Below are positions 25,092-34,179 of a DNA stretch of 64,000 bases, piece after piece. Made by a program: the position numbers and the translations under genes. A model generated the notes under the pieces. That model made no database searches and was not told the origin of the DNA. It worked only from the letters and a program-made list of their open reading frames with translations. Position 1 is the first letter of the stretch. Every line of letters begins with the position of its first letter. Origin of the DNA: Geminocystis herdmanii PCC 6308 (GTDB lineage: Bacteria > Cyanobacteriota > Cyanobacteriia > Cyanobacteriales > Cyanobacteriaceae); NCBI RefSeq assembly GCF_000332235.1, contig NZ_CM001775.1:3768272-3832271 (forward strand). Direction: 5' to 3'.

Positions 25092-26954
25092 ATGGTAGCT
25101 TCTAATATCCCCTCTTTCAAACTAACCACTGATGTCATTCCCATGCAGTGTTCTGGTGCTTATGCCTTGATTGATAGCCTTTGTCGTCACGGAGTTAAGC
25201 ATATTTTTGGTTATCCCGGCGGTGCTATTTTACCCATCTATGATGAGGTTTATCGAGCTGAAGCTAGAGGAGACATTCAACATATTCTCGTCAGACATGA
25301 ACAAGGTGCAGCCCATGCGGCCGATGGTTATGCTCGTGCTACTGGAAAAGTGGGTGTATGTTTCGGTACTTCGGGACCGGGTGCGACTAACTTGGTAACA
25401 GGTATTGCTACAGCCCACATGGATTCCATCCCTATGGTAATTATTACAGGGCAAGTGCCACGAAATGCGATCGGTTCTGATGCTTTTCAGGAAACAGACA
25501 TTTTCGGCATCACTTTACCTATTGTTAAGCATTCCTATGTGGCTCGTACCGCCCAAGATATTCCTCGTATTATCGCTGAGGCTTTCCATTTGGCTAGTAC
25601 AGGAAGACCAGGTCCTGTTTTGGTGGATATTCCCAAGGATGTGGGCTTAGAAGAATGTGAGTATGTGCCTGTATATCCGGGAGAAGTCAAGTTATCGGGT
25701 TATCGCCCTACGGTGAAAGGTAATCCCCGTCAAATCAATGCGGCGGTAGAATTGATTGCGGAAGCTAGACAACCTTTACTATATGTTGGCGGTGGTGCAA
25801 TTTTATCGAAAGCTCATGCTCAAATTCAAGAGTTAGCAGAGCGTTTTCAGTTACCTGTTACCACTACTTTAATGGGTTTAGGGGCTTTTGACGAACATCA
25901 TCCCCTTTCTGTGAGTATGTTGGGAATGCACGGCACTGCTTATGCGAATTTTGCTGTCAGTGAGTGTGATTTATTGATTGCGGTGGGAGCAAGATTTGAC
26001 GATCGAGTTACAGGAAAATTAGATGAATTTGCTTCCCGTGCAAAAGTAATTCATATTGATATTGATCCTGCGGAAGTAGGTAAAAATCGCCGTCCTGAAG
26101 TGCCAATTGTTGGAGATGTACGTCAAGTATTAGAACAAATTTTACAACGTGCCAGAGAGTTAGATTTACCTGTCCATGATACTTTAACAAAAGATTGGTT
26201 AGCAAGGATCGATCGATGGAAACAAGACTATCCTTTAATTGTACCCCATCCCGAAGATGCTCTTTCTCCTCAAGAAGTGATTGTGGAAGTAGGGCGACAA
26301 GCTCCCAATGCTTATTACACTACTGACGTAGGGCAACATCAAATGTGGGCGGCACAATTCCTCAAAACAGGTCCTAATCGTTGGATTTCTAGCGCAGGAC
26401 TTGGTACTATGGGCTTTGGTTTACCTGCGGCTATGGGAGCAAAAGTTGCGGTAGGAGATGAAGAAGTTATCTGTATTAGTGGTGATGCTAGTTTTCAGAT
26501 GAACTTACAGGAATTAGCGACTTTGGCACAATACAACATTAAAGCTAAAACCGTGATCATTAACAACCGTTGGCAGGGCATGGTGCGTCAATGGCAGGAA
26601 ACCTTCTATGGTGAGCGTTATTCCGCCTCTAATATGGAAGCGGGAATGCCTAACTTTGAGATGTTGGCTGAGGCTTTCGGTGTTAAAGGTATGACGGTTA
26701 GCAGTCGTGATGAATTATCAGATTCGATCGCTGAAATGTTAGCTCATGATGGTCCTGTGCTATTAAATGTTTACGTTACACGAGACGAAAATTGTTATCC
26801 TATGATTGCACCGGGTAAAAATAACGCTCAAATGTTAGGTTTGCCCAAAAAAGCCGAAGACGGCTTAACTAAAGAAATGGTTATTTGTACTAATTGCGGT
26901 ACAAGAAACCACGCTGATAATAGTTTCTGTCCTGAATGCGGTACAAAACTGTAG
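25092..26954 (+). CDS. ilvB: Acetolactate synthase large subunit with C-terminal zinc ribbon
   Basis: ThDP- and FAD-dependent first enzyme of branched-chain amino acid synthesis, 620 residues. It has the ThDP glutamate motif [15 protein letters not shown] with [17 protein letters not shown], the FAD domain in the middle and the ThDP motif [14 protein letters not shown]...[12 protein letters not shown]. After the normal end near residue 580 comes a tail with four cysteines, C599, C602, C613 and C616 (CTNCG...CPECG), a zinc-ribbon signature. The regulatory small subunit is not nearby. Starts at ATG 25092; a GGAG lies about 15 bases upstream, farther than usual. Confidence 0.95.
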   Translation: MVASNIPSFKLTTDVIPMQCSGAYALIDSLCRHGVKHIFGYPGGAILPIYDEVYRAEARGDIQHILVRHEQGAAHAADGYARATGKVGVCFGTSGPGATNLVTGIATAHMDSIPMVIITGQVPRNAIGSDAFQETDIFGITLPIVKHSYVARTAQDIPRIIAEAFHLASTGRPGPVLVDIPKDVGLEECEYVPVYPGEVKLSGYRPTVKGNPRQINAAVELIAEARQPLLYVGGGAILSKAHAQIQELAERFQLPVTTTLMGLGAFDEHHPLSVSMLGMHGTAYANFAVSECDLLIAVGARFDDRVTGKLDEFASRAKVIHIDIDPAEVGKNRRPEVPIVGDVRQVLEQILQRARELDLPVHDTLTKDWLARIDRWKQDYPLIVPHPEDALSPQEVIVEVGRQAPNAYYTTDVGQHQMWAAQFLKTGPNRWISSAGLGTMGFGLPAAMGAKVAVGDEEVICISGDASFQMNLQELATLAQYNIKAKTVIINNRWQGMVRQWQETFYGERYSASNMEAGMPNFEMLAEAFGVKGMTVSSRDELSDSIAEMLAHDGPVLLNVYVTRDENCYPMIAPGKNNAQMLGLPKKAEDGLTKEMVICTNCGTRNHADNSFCPECGTKL

Positions 26955-26989
26955 ATAGTGAATAGTTGATAGTGAATAATGAATAGTAA
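26955..26989. repeat. ATAGTGA-type heptamer array
   Basis: Five 7-bp units (ATAGTGA, ATAGTTG, ATAGTGA, ATAATGA, ATAGTAA) begin on the base after the ilvB stop codon. Confidence 0.8.
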
Positions 26990-27079
26990 TAAATACAAAA
27001 ATCATCAAAATAGCTCCTATTTTTCTCTCTATAGATAGAGTTTAAATACTATTTCTTGATGAGACAGGGAAAAATGTAG

Positions 27080-27100
27080 GGGCAGAAAATTTTTCTGCCC
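27080..27100. repeat. Palindrome GGGCAGAAAA-T-TTTTCTGCCC
   Basis: Perfect 10-bp arms, preceded by TGTAG and followed by ACCCCCACCAAAAAA. Near-copies are at 28115 and 32639. Confidence 0.9.
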
Positions 27101-27133
27101 ACCCCCACCAAAAAATGATGAAAAATTTGAGGA

Positions 27134-27164
27134 AAATCGATCGAGTTTAATTAGGTTCGATCGA
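27134..27164. repeat. 31-bp direct repeat, left copy
   Basis: The 31 bases starting AAATCGATCGAGTTTAATTA are identical to 29013-29043. The pair encloses the higBA and vapBC region. Confidence 0.85.
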
Positions 27165-27217
27165 GCTATGCTACTTTGTGATGGAATTTACAAAAAATTA
27201 TATATTTTCTTAAAAAA

Positions 27218-27625
27218 TTATAAAAAAACTGTGGGAGAAACATTGAATCTTTTTGCTAACAATTTTACTTGTTCAATACTTAAAGATTGATAATTATTTA
27301 AAATTGCTTCTATCATTTCTGGCGTTCCAATTTCAGGCAAATCTGAATAATTTAAAGCGTTTTCTTCCATAAAATAAGCTAAAATTTCACTACTATCACA
27401 ATTAGGAATTGGATAATTTTCTTGCTCATAAACTTCAATTAATATACCTAAAGTATCAAGTAGATTATAAAGAGGATGATTTTCATTTGTGCCTATCTCG
27501 TCAATTAAAATATTCATTTGTTCGATCGCTCGATCGTAGTCTTGTTCATTACGAATTGTCAAGATGGGGGAGATAATCTTCCAAGAAGTCTTGATATTGG
27601 GGGATAGTGTTGCTAATTTTTCCAT
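27218..27625 (-). CDS. HigA-type antitoxin
   Basis: A 135-residue protein of the HigA-like (COG5499) group: an N-terminal helical region with EQDYDRAIEQMNILIDEIG and a C-terminal helix-turn-helix (LSIEQVKLLAKRFNVSPTVF). It would bind its own promoter and neutralise a HigB mRNA interferase. The upstream higB frame, whose end overlaps its start, has lost its middle, so the antitoxin is probably without an active partner here. Confidence 0.82.
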   Translation of the reverse strand: MEKLATLSPNIKTSWKIISPILTIRNEQDYDRAIEQMNILIDEIGTNENHPLYNLLDTLGILIEVYEQENYPIPNCDSSEILAYFMEENALNYSDLPEIGTPEMIEAILNNYQSLSIEQVKLLAKRFNVSPTVFL

Positions 27626-27762
27626 GTTTGTTTATTGTAACCCAAATGTTTTAAAATGTATTGAGATTTTTCTACTATTTTAAACCAACGAGTTAATGAC
27701 TTTTCACTATCGGGATATTTGTGGGCAAATTGACGTAATATTTTACGGGAAATAACGTGCAT
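27613..27762 (-). pseudogene. higB with internal deletion
   Basis: A 49-residue frame starts MHVISRKILRQFAHKYPDSE then KSLTRWFKIVEKSQ, the typical start of HigB toxins. It jumps directly to ILKHLGYNKQTWKN, which resembles the normal end of the family. About half of a ~100-residue toxin, including the catalytic core, is missing, but the frame stays open and overlaps higA by 13 bases. Translational coupling to higA may explain why the frame survives. Confidence 0.65.
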
Positions 27763-27793
27763 TATATATCAATAATCTGAGGATATAGTAATA

Positions 27794-27925
27794 TTATATC
27801 TGTATAATATCAACTTGATTAATAACTTGTGTGCTAATAAATTTATAAGCGAGTTTTACATTAGCTTTCGATAGTTTATTTAAGGATTGATGAACGAATG
27901 ATTTTAAATTTTGCAGTTTTGACAT
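27794..27925 (-). CDS. Possible 43-residue protein or relic
   Basis: A frame reading MSKLQNLKSFVHQSLNKLSK then ANVKLAYKFISTQVINQVDI. It vaguely resembles the first helix pair of DUF2281-type antitoxins. It lies upstream of the higB relic in the 27763-28192 stretch, which otherwise holds only repeats. Could be chance. Confidence 0.25.
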   Translation of the reverse strand: MSKLQNLKSFVHQSLNKLSKANVKLAYKFISTQVINQVDIIQI

Positions 27926-27991
27926 AGAACAAAAAATCCTAAATTTACCGATATATTTTAGTCTAATTATTCGTAATGATACTATATTTTA

Positions 27992-28108
27992 AGCTCGATC
28001 GAGCTGCGCCACTTCGTGATCGAATTTCTAACTATTGCTCAATTCTTCATGTTTAAACAAGATTTTTTGATGAGCTTGGATTGAACATTGTTCAACCCCT
28101 ACGGGAAA
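27992..28108. repeat. 117-bp direct repeat, left copy
   Basis: Aligns without gaps to 28853-28969 at roughly 86 percent identity by eye. It includes CGATCGAGCT, TGATCGAATTTCTAA and the palindrome TTGAACA-T-TGTTCAA at 28081-28095. The two copies enclose vapBC. Confidence 0.8.
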
Positions 28109-28114
28109 AATGTA

Positions 28115-28136
28115 GGGACAGAAAAATTTTCTGCCC
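28115..28136. repeat. Imperfect palindrome with CAGAAAA/TTTTCTG arms
   Basis: GGGACAGAAAAATTTTCTGCCC; seven perfect inner pairs (28119-28133) and outer GGG/CCC. A member of the same class as 27080 and 32639. Confidence 0.75.
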
Positions 28137-28192
28137 ATCTCCACCAAAAATATTGATGATATAATATTATTTATTGACTATAAATTAAATTT

Positions 28193-28408
28193 ATGTTGAA
28201 TATAAATACTATTGAATTTACCACAAAAATTAATCAAGGAATGATTTTAATTCCTCAAGAGTATAATGGAAAATTGACAGAAGAATTAGAAGTTGAAGTT
28301 ATTATTAAGCCGATAAAAAAAAGACGATTAATGGATGAATTAGCTGAAAATCCTGTGATAGTTGATAATTGGAAAGACTTAACAAGAGAGGATATTAATG
28401 ACAGATAA
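28193..28408 (+). CDS. VapB-type antitoxin
   Basis: A 71-residue protein with a beta-rich AbrB/DUF104-like start (FTTKINQGMILIPQEYNG, VEVIIKPIKK) and a flexible acidic tail (MDELAENPVIVDNWKDLTRE) suited to wrap a toxin. It overlaps the PIN toxin gene by 11 bases, the classic coupled arrangement in which the antitoxin comes first. Confidence 0.75.
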   Translation: MLNINTIEFTTKINQGMILIPQEYNGKLTEELEVEVIIKPIKKRRLMDELAENPVIVDNWKDLTREDINDR

Positions 28409-28829
28409 TAAAATTTTTATAGATTCCAATATTTGGCTTTATCGGCTTCTTTATGATACAAAATCAGATCCTTTTTTATATAAAAGAAAAAGAGAAATAG
28501 CTATTAATTTAACTAATTCTCCTAATATTATTATTAGTACTCAAGTGATCACAGAAACTTGCTCTGTACTGAAAAGAAAAGCTAATTTTTCTGATACTCA
28601 AATATTTCAGATTATCGAGGAATTTGAAGAACAATGTTACATTATTTGTCTAACATCAAGGGAAATGAAAAATGCTTGTGAACTTAGAAAAAAATATAAT
28701 TTTTCATATTGGGATAGTTTAATTATTTCTTGTGCATTAGTTTCTTCTGTGGATGTGATTTATTCAGAAGATATGCAACATGGTTTAGTCATCGAAGAAA
28801 AACTGACAATCATTAATCCTTTTTTTTGA
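28398..28829 (+). CDS. PIN domain ribonuclease toxin (VapC type)
   Basis: A 143-residue PIN domain protein. The acidic active-site residues can be placed: D in KIFIDSNIWLYRLL near residue 9, E in VITETCSVLKRK near 52, D in YNFSYWDSLIISCAL near 111, and D in IYSEDMQHG near 133. VapC toxins cleave tRNA or rRNA. Together with the overlapping antitoxin gene it forms an apparently intact module, flanked on both sides by ~117-bp direct repeats. Confidence 0.88.
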   Translation: MTDNKIFIDSNIWLYRLLYDTKSDPFLYKRKREIAINLTNSPNIIISTQVITETCSVLKRKANFSDTQIFQIIEEFEEQCYIICLTSREMKNACELRKKYNFSYWDSLIISCALVSSVDVIYSEDMQHGLVIEEKLTIINPFF

Positions 28830-28852
28830 ATAAATCTGGAATTATTATTAGA

Positions 28853-28969
28853 AGTTCGATCGAGCTATACCACTTCCTGATCGAATTTCTAATTATCGCT
28901 CAATTCTTTATGGTTAAATAAGATTTCTTGATGAGGTTGGGTTGAATATTATTCAACCCCTACAGGAAA
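28853..28969. repeat. 117-bp direct repeat, right copy
   Basis: Partner of 27992-28108. It contains the palindrome GGGTTGAAT-ATT-ATTCAACCC at 28939-28959; several arm changes relative to the left copy are paired changes. Confidence 0.8.
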
Positions 28970-29012
28970 TTTCACTGCTTACCTTTACCCAAAAGTTATG
29001 GATGATTTTAAT

Positions 29013-29043
29013 AAATCGATCGAGTTTAATTAGGTTCGATCGA
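29013..29043. repeat. 31-bp direct repeat, right copy
   Basis: Identical to 27134-27164. It lies 8 bases after the end of the helicase gene on its minus strand. Confidence 0.85.
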
Positions 29044-29051
29044 ACTGAAAT

Positions 29052-32000
29052 CTAATAAGAATTATAATCTTGATTATGATTAATATTTTGTTCAGGTAAA
29101 TCATTGATGATTTTGATTAGAGCGACTGGAATAGGTACAAAATAATTAGTATTTTCGGCAAATAAATCATCTCCTAAATTAAAGGAATTTTTTACCCAAT
29201 TAGTAATTTTTTCTCCCATTTTTTTAGCTTCTTCGATAAGATTAAATTCAGTAAAATTAATTTCTTTCATAATTTCTTCCTCTAAAAACATAATCATTTG
29301 ATTAGTTTCGATCGCACTTGCACCATTAATATTAATAGGTTGTTCAAATTGTTCTGAAAAACCATAATAAGTTAAATATTTAGCACGTTCTAATTTATTA
29401 TTATGTTCTAATTCACTCAAAGGATGAGCAATAAAAACTATATATTGATAATCTTTCAAATCTGGAAATTTTTGAGCAAAATTAGTCTGAGAAATTACCA
29501 TAAAATCCGCTTGTTTTTGCCGTGCCAAAGACTCCGTTAAAGTTCCAATAGGATCAACTCCGATAAGAGGTTTAAATTGTTTTGTATCTCCTCTCTGAGC
29601 ATTATTGTCAATATACCAAGGCAATAAACCAGCTAAAGGATTAATATTTTTTTCTTGACTAAAAAGTCCAAACTCTGGATCAAAATTATAACGAGTTTTT
29701 TGATTCCGAAAATGTTGAATAACTAAAACATCAGAAATAGCTGATTCCATTTCCGTTTTTTCTTCTCCAAATATAGGACGTTCCCACTCTTTTTGTTCAA
29801 AAGTCAACTTATGTTTATAAAAGTCGTATTGAGTAGTGTCTATTTTTTCCCAAACTTTAAGGCGTTTTAATAGTTTATCTCGATCTAAAACTTCCATCGG
29901 TTTTAATTTTTCATTTAGTCTTTTTAATTCCATTTCCATTACTTCACTATGTTGTCGAGCAGAGATTAAAACTTTATCTACAGTATTAGTATCTACTTTT
30001 CCATTTTGAATTGCCTCAGTGATTTTTTCCTGTTGTTTATTGTCTAATTGTCCTAAAATTTTTAATTGCATACGAGGATCATTAACTCCTGCATCGGCTA
30101 AACGTTCCCATAACGCACTATCTCGTTTTTCGGCTAAAGTGCCTTCTAAAATGAGATAATAAGCGGTAACATCCGAAATTTGCCCCAATCGAGCTACTCT
30201 ACCATTTCTTTGCATTAAAATGGCTGGATCAGGGCTAATATCCCAATGTACTACTTTATTCGCTATCTGAAAATCTAAGCCTTCATCGGCGGCAGAAGTA
30301 GCCACTAAAATACGATAATTTCTGTTTCGATCGTAAAATTTCTTCACAATTTCTGCTCTTTCATCAGTATTTAAACTGCCTGTTAAGGCAAGACTCTCTT
30401 TCATAAAAGTAGCTTTAATAATTGCCGTAGTTTGCAATACTTCTGTGAATACTAAAAAACGGGAGTCAGGATGAGCTTTTAACATTTCTCCTAACCAGTT
30501 TAATTTAGCATTTTCTACACTTCGGCCTGATTTAAGTAAGTCTAAACCTAACTCTGTCAAAATTAAAATTTCTTCTGCCGATGCTTGTAAATCACTATCT
30601 ATTTCAATATCATCATCATTTTTATCAGCTTTTTCTCTTGGGTTGACATTTTCTAAAAGACGTTTTTGAAATTCATAAATAGCTGGAATACTACCATCTT
30701 TCAAGTTACTGGCTTTAAAAGAAAAGTTACCATCAGAAGGAAAACTAACTTCTTTGGCATAATCACTTTCTCTATCTTCATCAAATTGAGATAAATTTTT
30801 GGAAATTTGGCGAATTAACTCTCTTAAATTTTCGGTATCAGGAGAATTATCGCTTTTATAGGCTTTCTCACTTTGCCATTTACTATGATGTCGAACGCAC
30901 CAGCGAAATAACCAACAAGCACCTGCTAAAGAGCTACTGGTTAAGCGAGTTTCAAGATGTGCAGTGGCAAAACCGCCAAAACTATCACCATGATTACGAT
31001 AAATTTTTTGGACAGTCTTTTTAATTGTTTCTAAAGTAGATAAATATTCCTCATCGGTTTTTTCTAACCTTGTTTCTCCTTCTCGATGAGGACGAATAAT
31101 GGTTAATTGGGGAAATAGCCTTTTATCTTGCCAATTACGAATCTCATCTTGTTGTCGCCATACTATTGCGACTTGAGAATTTTCTTGAGAGATAGCTTCT
31201 AATAACTGTTTTTGCTCAATATCTTTATCAAAGGCATTTTTGAGAACTGTTTGATGTGCTAATAATCGTAATAAATTCGTAAACTGATTAGCAGAACGAA
31301 ATGGAGTGGCACTCATTAAAATTACTAAATCAGGGGCTTCTGAGTCAAGCCAGTATTTACCTGTAATAATTTGATGGGCGGCAATATAAGCCTGAGTAGT
31401 GTCATTAAAATCCTTTAAAGATTTACCGTTAAGATTACCATTACTAGCACAATGATGACATTCATCGATAATTACAATATTTGGTTTAACTCCTTTTGCT
31501 AAATCTTTTTTGTCTTTTGGACTCAGATAACGTCTAGCGGCGTGCATACTGGCAATACGAATACCTTTTTGGCTAATGGGATCACCGTAATCTCGAAAAG
31601 AGTTTACTACAGTGATTAAGCTATCATCTTGATCTTTAATGACGCTACGGAGTTTTATTTTGACATCCTCTGTCAATCCTCCAGAGGTTAAATAAAGACA
31701 GCTAAAATTTTCTAATCCTTGAGTAATTAGTTTATCTCTCAAGATTAAGCCTATTTCGATCGTTTTTCCCAACCCTACTTCATCGGCAATTAAAACTCTT
31801 TTAATTCCTGATTCATGATTTTTCAAGTATTGTTGTAATGCTAGTTGATGAGGAAAAGGATCTTTATCACTAGCTGTAATTCTTCCTGAATAGAGATTTG
31901 CTAATAATTCTAATGCACCTAATTTTAAAACAGTTTTAACTTGAGAATGATGATCAATAAAGTTTTGGGATAAAACACTTTCACCGACATAATATCCCTG

Positions 32001-32234
32001 ATTTTTTTTAAGCTGAGTTAAAATGTCAGGATTTCTTTGTTTGATTAATTGCCAATTACGAAAGTTACGAAAACGAATACCTCTTTTTTCTAATACTTCG
32101 CTTTCTCTGTCTGTGGTTTCGATCGTATAACTATAATGATTATAAGCGTTTCGATCAGAATTTTCGGGATCAGCCCAAACTATATCTACATGATGATTAC
32201 TTTCTGACGGAATCTCGAATAAATTGTAAGACAT
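29052..32234 (-). CDS. Orphan SNF2-type helicase-like ATPase
   Basis: A 1060-residue superfamily 2 protein. Motif I is IADEVGLGKTIEIGLIL near 149, motif II VIIDECHHC, motif III LMSATPFRS, then VATSAADEGLDFQIAN (V) and QRNGRVARLGQ (VI). The core is closest to SNF2/RapA-like translocases; the N-terminal 100 residues and C-terminal ~350 residues are not recognised. SNF2-type proteins act in chromatin, RNA polymerase recycling, restriction and phage defence. No methylase or nuclease is adjacent. Its place beside a toxin-antitoxin patch suggests an accessory or defence role; this is inference. Confidence 0.8.
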   Translation of the reverse strand: MSYNLFEIPSESNHHVDIVWADPENSDRNAYNHYSYTIETTDRESEVLEKRGIRFRNFRNWQLIKQRNPDILTQLKKNQGYYVGESVLSQNFIDHHSQVKTVLKLGALELLANLYSGRITASDKDPFPHQLALQQYLKNHESGIKRVLIADEVGLGKTIEIGLILRDKLITQGLENFSCLYLTSGGLTEDVKIKLRSVIKDQDDSLITVVNSFRDYGDPISQKGIRIASMHAARRYLSPKDKKDLAKGVKPNIVIIDECHHCASNGNLNGKSLKDFNDTTQAYIAAHQIITGKYWLDSEAPDLVILMSATPFRSANQFTNLLRLLAHQTVLKNAFDKDIEQKQLLEAISQENSQVAIVWRQQDEIRNWQDKRLFPQLTIIRPHREGETRLEKTDEEYLSTLETIKKTVQKIYRNHGDSFGGFATAHLETRLTSSSLAGACWLFRWCVRHHSKWQSEKAYKSDNSPDTENLRELIRQISKNLSQFDEDRESDYAKEVSFPSDGNFSFKASNLKDGSIPAIYEFQKRLLENVNPREKADKNDDDIEIDSDLQASAEEILILTELGLDLLKSGRSVENAKLNWLGEMLKAHPDSRFLVFTEVLQTTAIIKATFMKESLALTGSLNTDERAEIVKKFYDRNRNYRILVATSAADEGLDFQIANKVVHWDISPDPAILMQRNGRVARLGQISDVTAYYLILEGTLAEKRDSALWERLADAGVNDPRMQLKILGQLDNKQQEKITEAIQNGKVDTNTVDKVLISARQHSEVMEMELKRLNEKLKPMEVLDRDKLLKRLKVWEKIDTTQYDFYKHKLTFEQKEWERPIFGEEKTEMESAISDVLVIQHFRNQKTRYNFDPEFGLFSQEKNINPLAGLLPWYIDNNAQRGDTKQFKPLIGVDPIGTLTESLARQKQADFMVISQTNFAQKFPDLKDYQYIVFIAHPLSELEHNNKLERAKYLTYYGFSEQFEQPININGASAIETNQMIMFLEEEIMKEINFTEFNLIEEAKKMGEKITNWVKNSFNLGDDLFAENTNYFVPIPVALIKIINDLPEQNINHNQDYNSY

Positions 32235-32388
32235 TATATTTACCCCAAAATAACAATATGTTGATTAGTATTTGTTTCTCTACTTATTTATCAGGTGAAC
32301 TTTGTTGATTTATGCAAGATTCACGAATAAAATTTTTCGATCACTGAAAGTGGCGCTGCGCGATCGTTAACCGTGAGACACTGAATGA

Positions 32389-32556
32389 AAAAATACTCGT
32401 GAAAAACCTAAAAAATTCCAGATATTCGGTTTTGGACCAGGAAAATTAGCTAAATTGCAACAGCAATTAAGGGAAAATAAACAAGAAGAAGCCCTAAAAT
32501 ATTGGCAAAATTGTATTGATTTAACTAGAAAAAATATATTTCGTAAAAAAGTTTGA
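32389..32556 (+). pseudogene. Unrecognised gene fragment
   Basis: A 55-codon open frame without a start reads PKKFQIFGFGPGKLAKLQQQ then LRENKQEEALKYWQNCIDLT and RKNIFRKKV, ending in TGA. It looks protein-like but I do not recognise the family. The rest of 32235-32698 holds CGATCG palindromes and a hairpin repeat only. Confidence 0.35.
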
Positions 32557-32638
32557 CCTGCTCCCGCAGCCTTTGGCGATCGAAAAGTGGGGAGGTTCGA
32601 TCGAATTTCTAATTTTAAAAAATATAAAAATTGTAGGA

Positions 32639-32655
32639 GCAGAAAATTTTTCTGC
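32639..32655. repeat. Palindrome GCAGAAAA-T-TTTTCTGC
   Basis: Perfect 8-bp arms, preceded by TGTAGGA and followed by CCCCCCC and ACCAAAAAATATTGAT. It follows the stop of fetB on the complementary strand and could act as its terminator. Confidence 0.85.
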
Positions 32656-32698
32656 CCCCCCCACCAAAAAATATTGATCAAATAAAATCGAACTATTA

Positions 32699-33505
32699 TT
32701 AAACCTTCTTGGTATTATTGAGAATGGCGATTTTTAATTGATGGTTAGGAGTCGTCAGGGCAATCCAAGCTAATAATACTACCATCAATGTACCCAATGC
32801 ACTGCCAGAGGCGATCGCAAAGGTGATAACAACTTGATAACGAACAGCATTTAAAGGGGAAGCACCTGCTAAAATTTGCCCTGTCATCATACCGGGTAAA
32901 CTAACTAAACCCATTACCATCATGGAGTTAATCATCGGAATCATGCCCGTAGCAATGGCGGAAGTAATTTCTTGATGAGTTGCTTCCCAACGAGTAGCAC
33001 CCAAGGATAAAAGGGTTTCTACTTGGTGACGATTTTTCACGAGGTTATCCATGAATTTGTCTAAGCCGAGGGATATTCCAGTGAGGGTATTTCCTAAAAT
33101 CATACCTAATAAGGGAATAAGATATTGAGGATTATACCAAGGCTCGACTCTGATAATTCCTGCTACGGATAAATTAGTAATCACAAATGAGGATATTAAG
33201 ACGGAAATTAAACTACGCCAATATATACTTGGAAATCTTCGGGAGGTACGGTTTACGGCGGATATTCCTGCGATACTAGCCATTATAAGGGCGATCGAGA
33301 TAACTAACCAAGGATTAGAAAGGTTAAATAACCATTCCAACACATAGCCAATTAAAAGTAATTGTATCACCATTCTTAGGGAGGCGATAAAGAGCGATTT
33401 TTCTAACCCTAGTCGTAACCACACAGAAAGAATTATGTTGATGAGGATTAGTGCTACTGCTCCCCCTAATTGGAAATAATCAAGAGATATATAGTTATCA
33501 GACAT
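32699..33505 (-). CDS. fetB: FetB/UPF0014 family ABC permease
   Basis: A 268-residue integral membrane protein with about six to seven helices. LRMVIQLLLIGYVLEWLF, LIPLLGMILGNTLTGISLGL, SLGATRWEA and SLPGMMTGQILAGASPL are typical of FetB. In enterobacteria FetAB exports iron and eases oxidative stress. It overlaps the ATPase gene fetA by 8 bases, so the pair is translated together. Confidence 0.9.
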   Translation of the reverse strand: MSDNYISLDYFQLGGAVALILINIILSVWLRLGLEKSLFIASLRMVIQLLLIGYVLEWLFNLSNPWLVISIALIMASIAGISAVNRTSRRFPSIYWRSLISVLISSFVITNLSVAGIIRVEPWYNPQYLIPLLGMILGNTLTGISLGLDKFMDNLVKNRHQVETLLSLGATRWEATHQEITSAIATGMIPMINSMMVMGLVSLPGMMTGQILAGASPLNAVRYQVVITFAIASGSALGTLMVVLLAWIALTTPNHQLKIAILNNTKKV

Positions 33506-34142
33506 TTTTAAGAATCAATTGTTTATCGGTAACACGATCGATTTGATTACTGTCATGGCTTGTCCAAATACAAGCCCTCTGCGGATTTTCCTTGAGCCAC
33601 AGAGCGATGGCACTTTCTACCTGTGCCGTAGTTTTTGCATCTAAAGAAGCGGTACATTCATCTAATAATAGTATCATGGGGTCAAGTTGTAAGGCACGAA
33701 TTAAAGCCACTATCTGACTTTCTCCCCCCGATAAGTTACTGGCAGATTGTGCTAAAAAAGATACAGATCGATCGAACAAATCTAACCATTGAGTTATTTT
33801 AGAGGTGTCATATTCACGCTGTTTGTGAATGTCTAAACGATAAATATATTTTAAATTATCTTCCACCGTACCTTCAAACATTACTGATCGTTGATGTAAG
33901 TATATCACCTGAGAACGATAGTTTGGTATATCCCAAGAGACAATATTTTTATCTTGATAGATAATTTCTCCTTCTAAGGGTGTATCTAAATGTGCGATCG
34001 CCCTTAATAGTACACTTTTACCAGTACCCGTTGCCCCCACCAATCCTAAACTTTCCCCCGATGGCAACGTAAAGGAAAGATTACGCCATAGCCAACGGGA
34101 ATTGATTTGTTGCCCTAGATTGACAATTTTTAAAATACTCAT
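33498..34142 (-). CDS. fetA: FetA-like ABC ATPase
   Basis: A 214-residue ATPase with the Walker A GATGTGKSVLLRAIA, signature LSGGESQIVALIRALQ, Walker B ILLLDECTASLD and switch histidine WTSHDSNQ. Short FetA/YbbL-type length. It precedes and overlaps fetB. Substrate inferred from the family, possibly iron or another metal. Confidence 0.88.
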   Translation of the reverse strand: MSILKIVNLGQQINSRWLWRNLSFTLPSGESLGLVGATGTGKSVLLRAIAHLDTPLEGEIIYQDKNIVSWDIPNYRSQVIYLHQRSVMFEGTVEDNLKYIYRLDIHKQREYDTSKITQWLDLFDRSVSFLAQSASNLSGGESQIVALIRALQLDPMILLLDECTASLDAKTTAQVESAIALWLKENPQRACIWTSHDSNQIDRVTDKQLILKNV

Positions 34143-34179
34143 AGGGGTTTACCTCAGTTCGACAGAAGAAAAATGGTGA

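Noticed and set aside
25171-26205. Alternative frames inside ilvB on both strands
   Set aside because: Overlap with a full-length, well-conserved enzyme gene; no independent start signals.
29052-32234. DISARM- or restriction-type defence system
   Set aside because: No methylase, nuclease or other partner gene is adjacent, so only an orphan SNF2-type protein can be claimed.
32367-32681. 104-codon minus-strand frame upstream of the helicase
   Set aside because: It has low-complexity composition, runs through a hairpin repeat and lies opposite the better protein-like fragment at 32389-32556.
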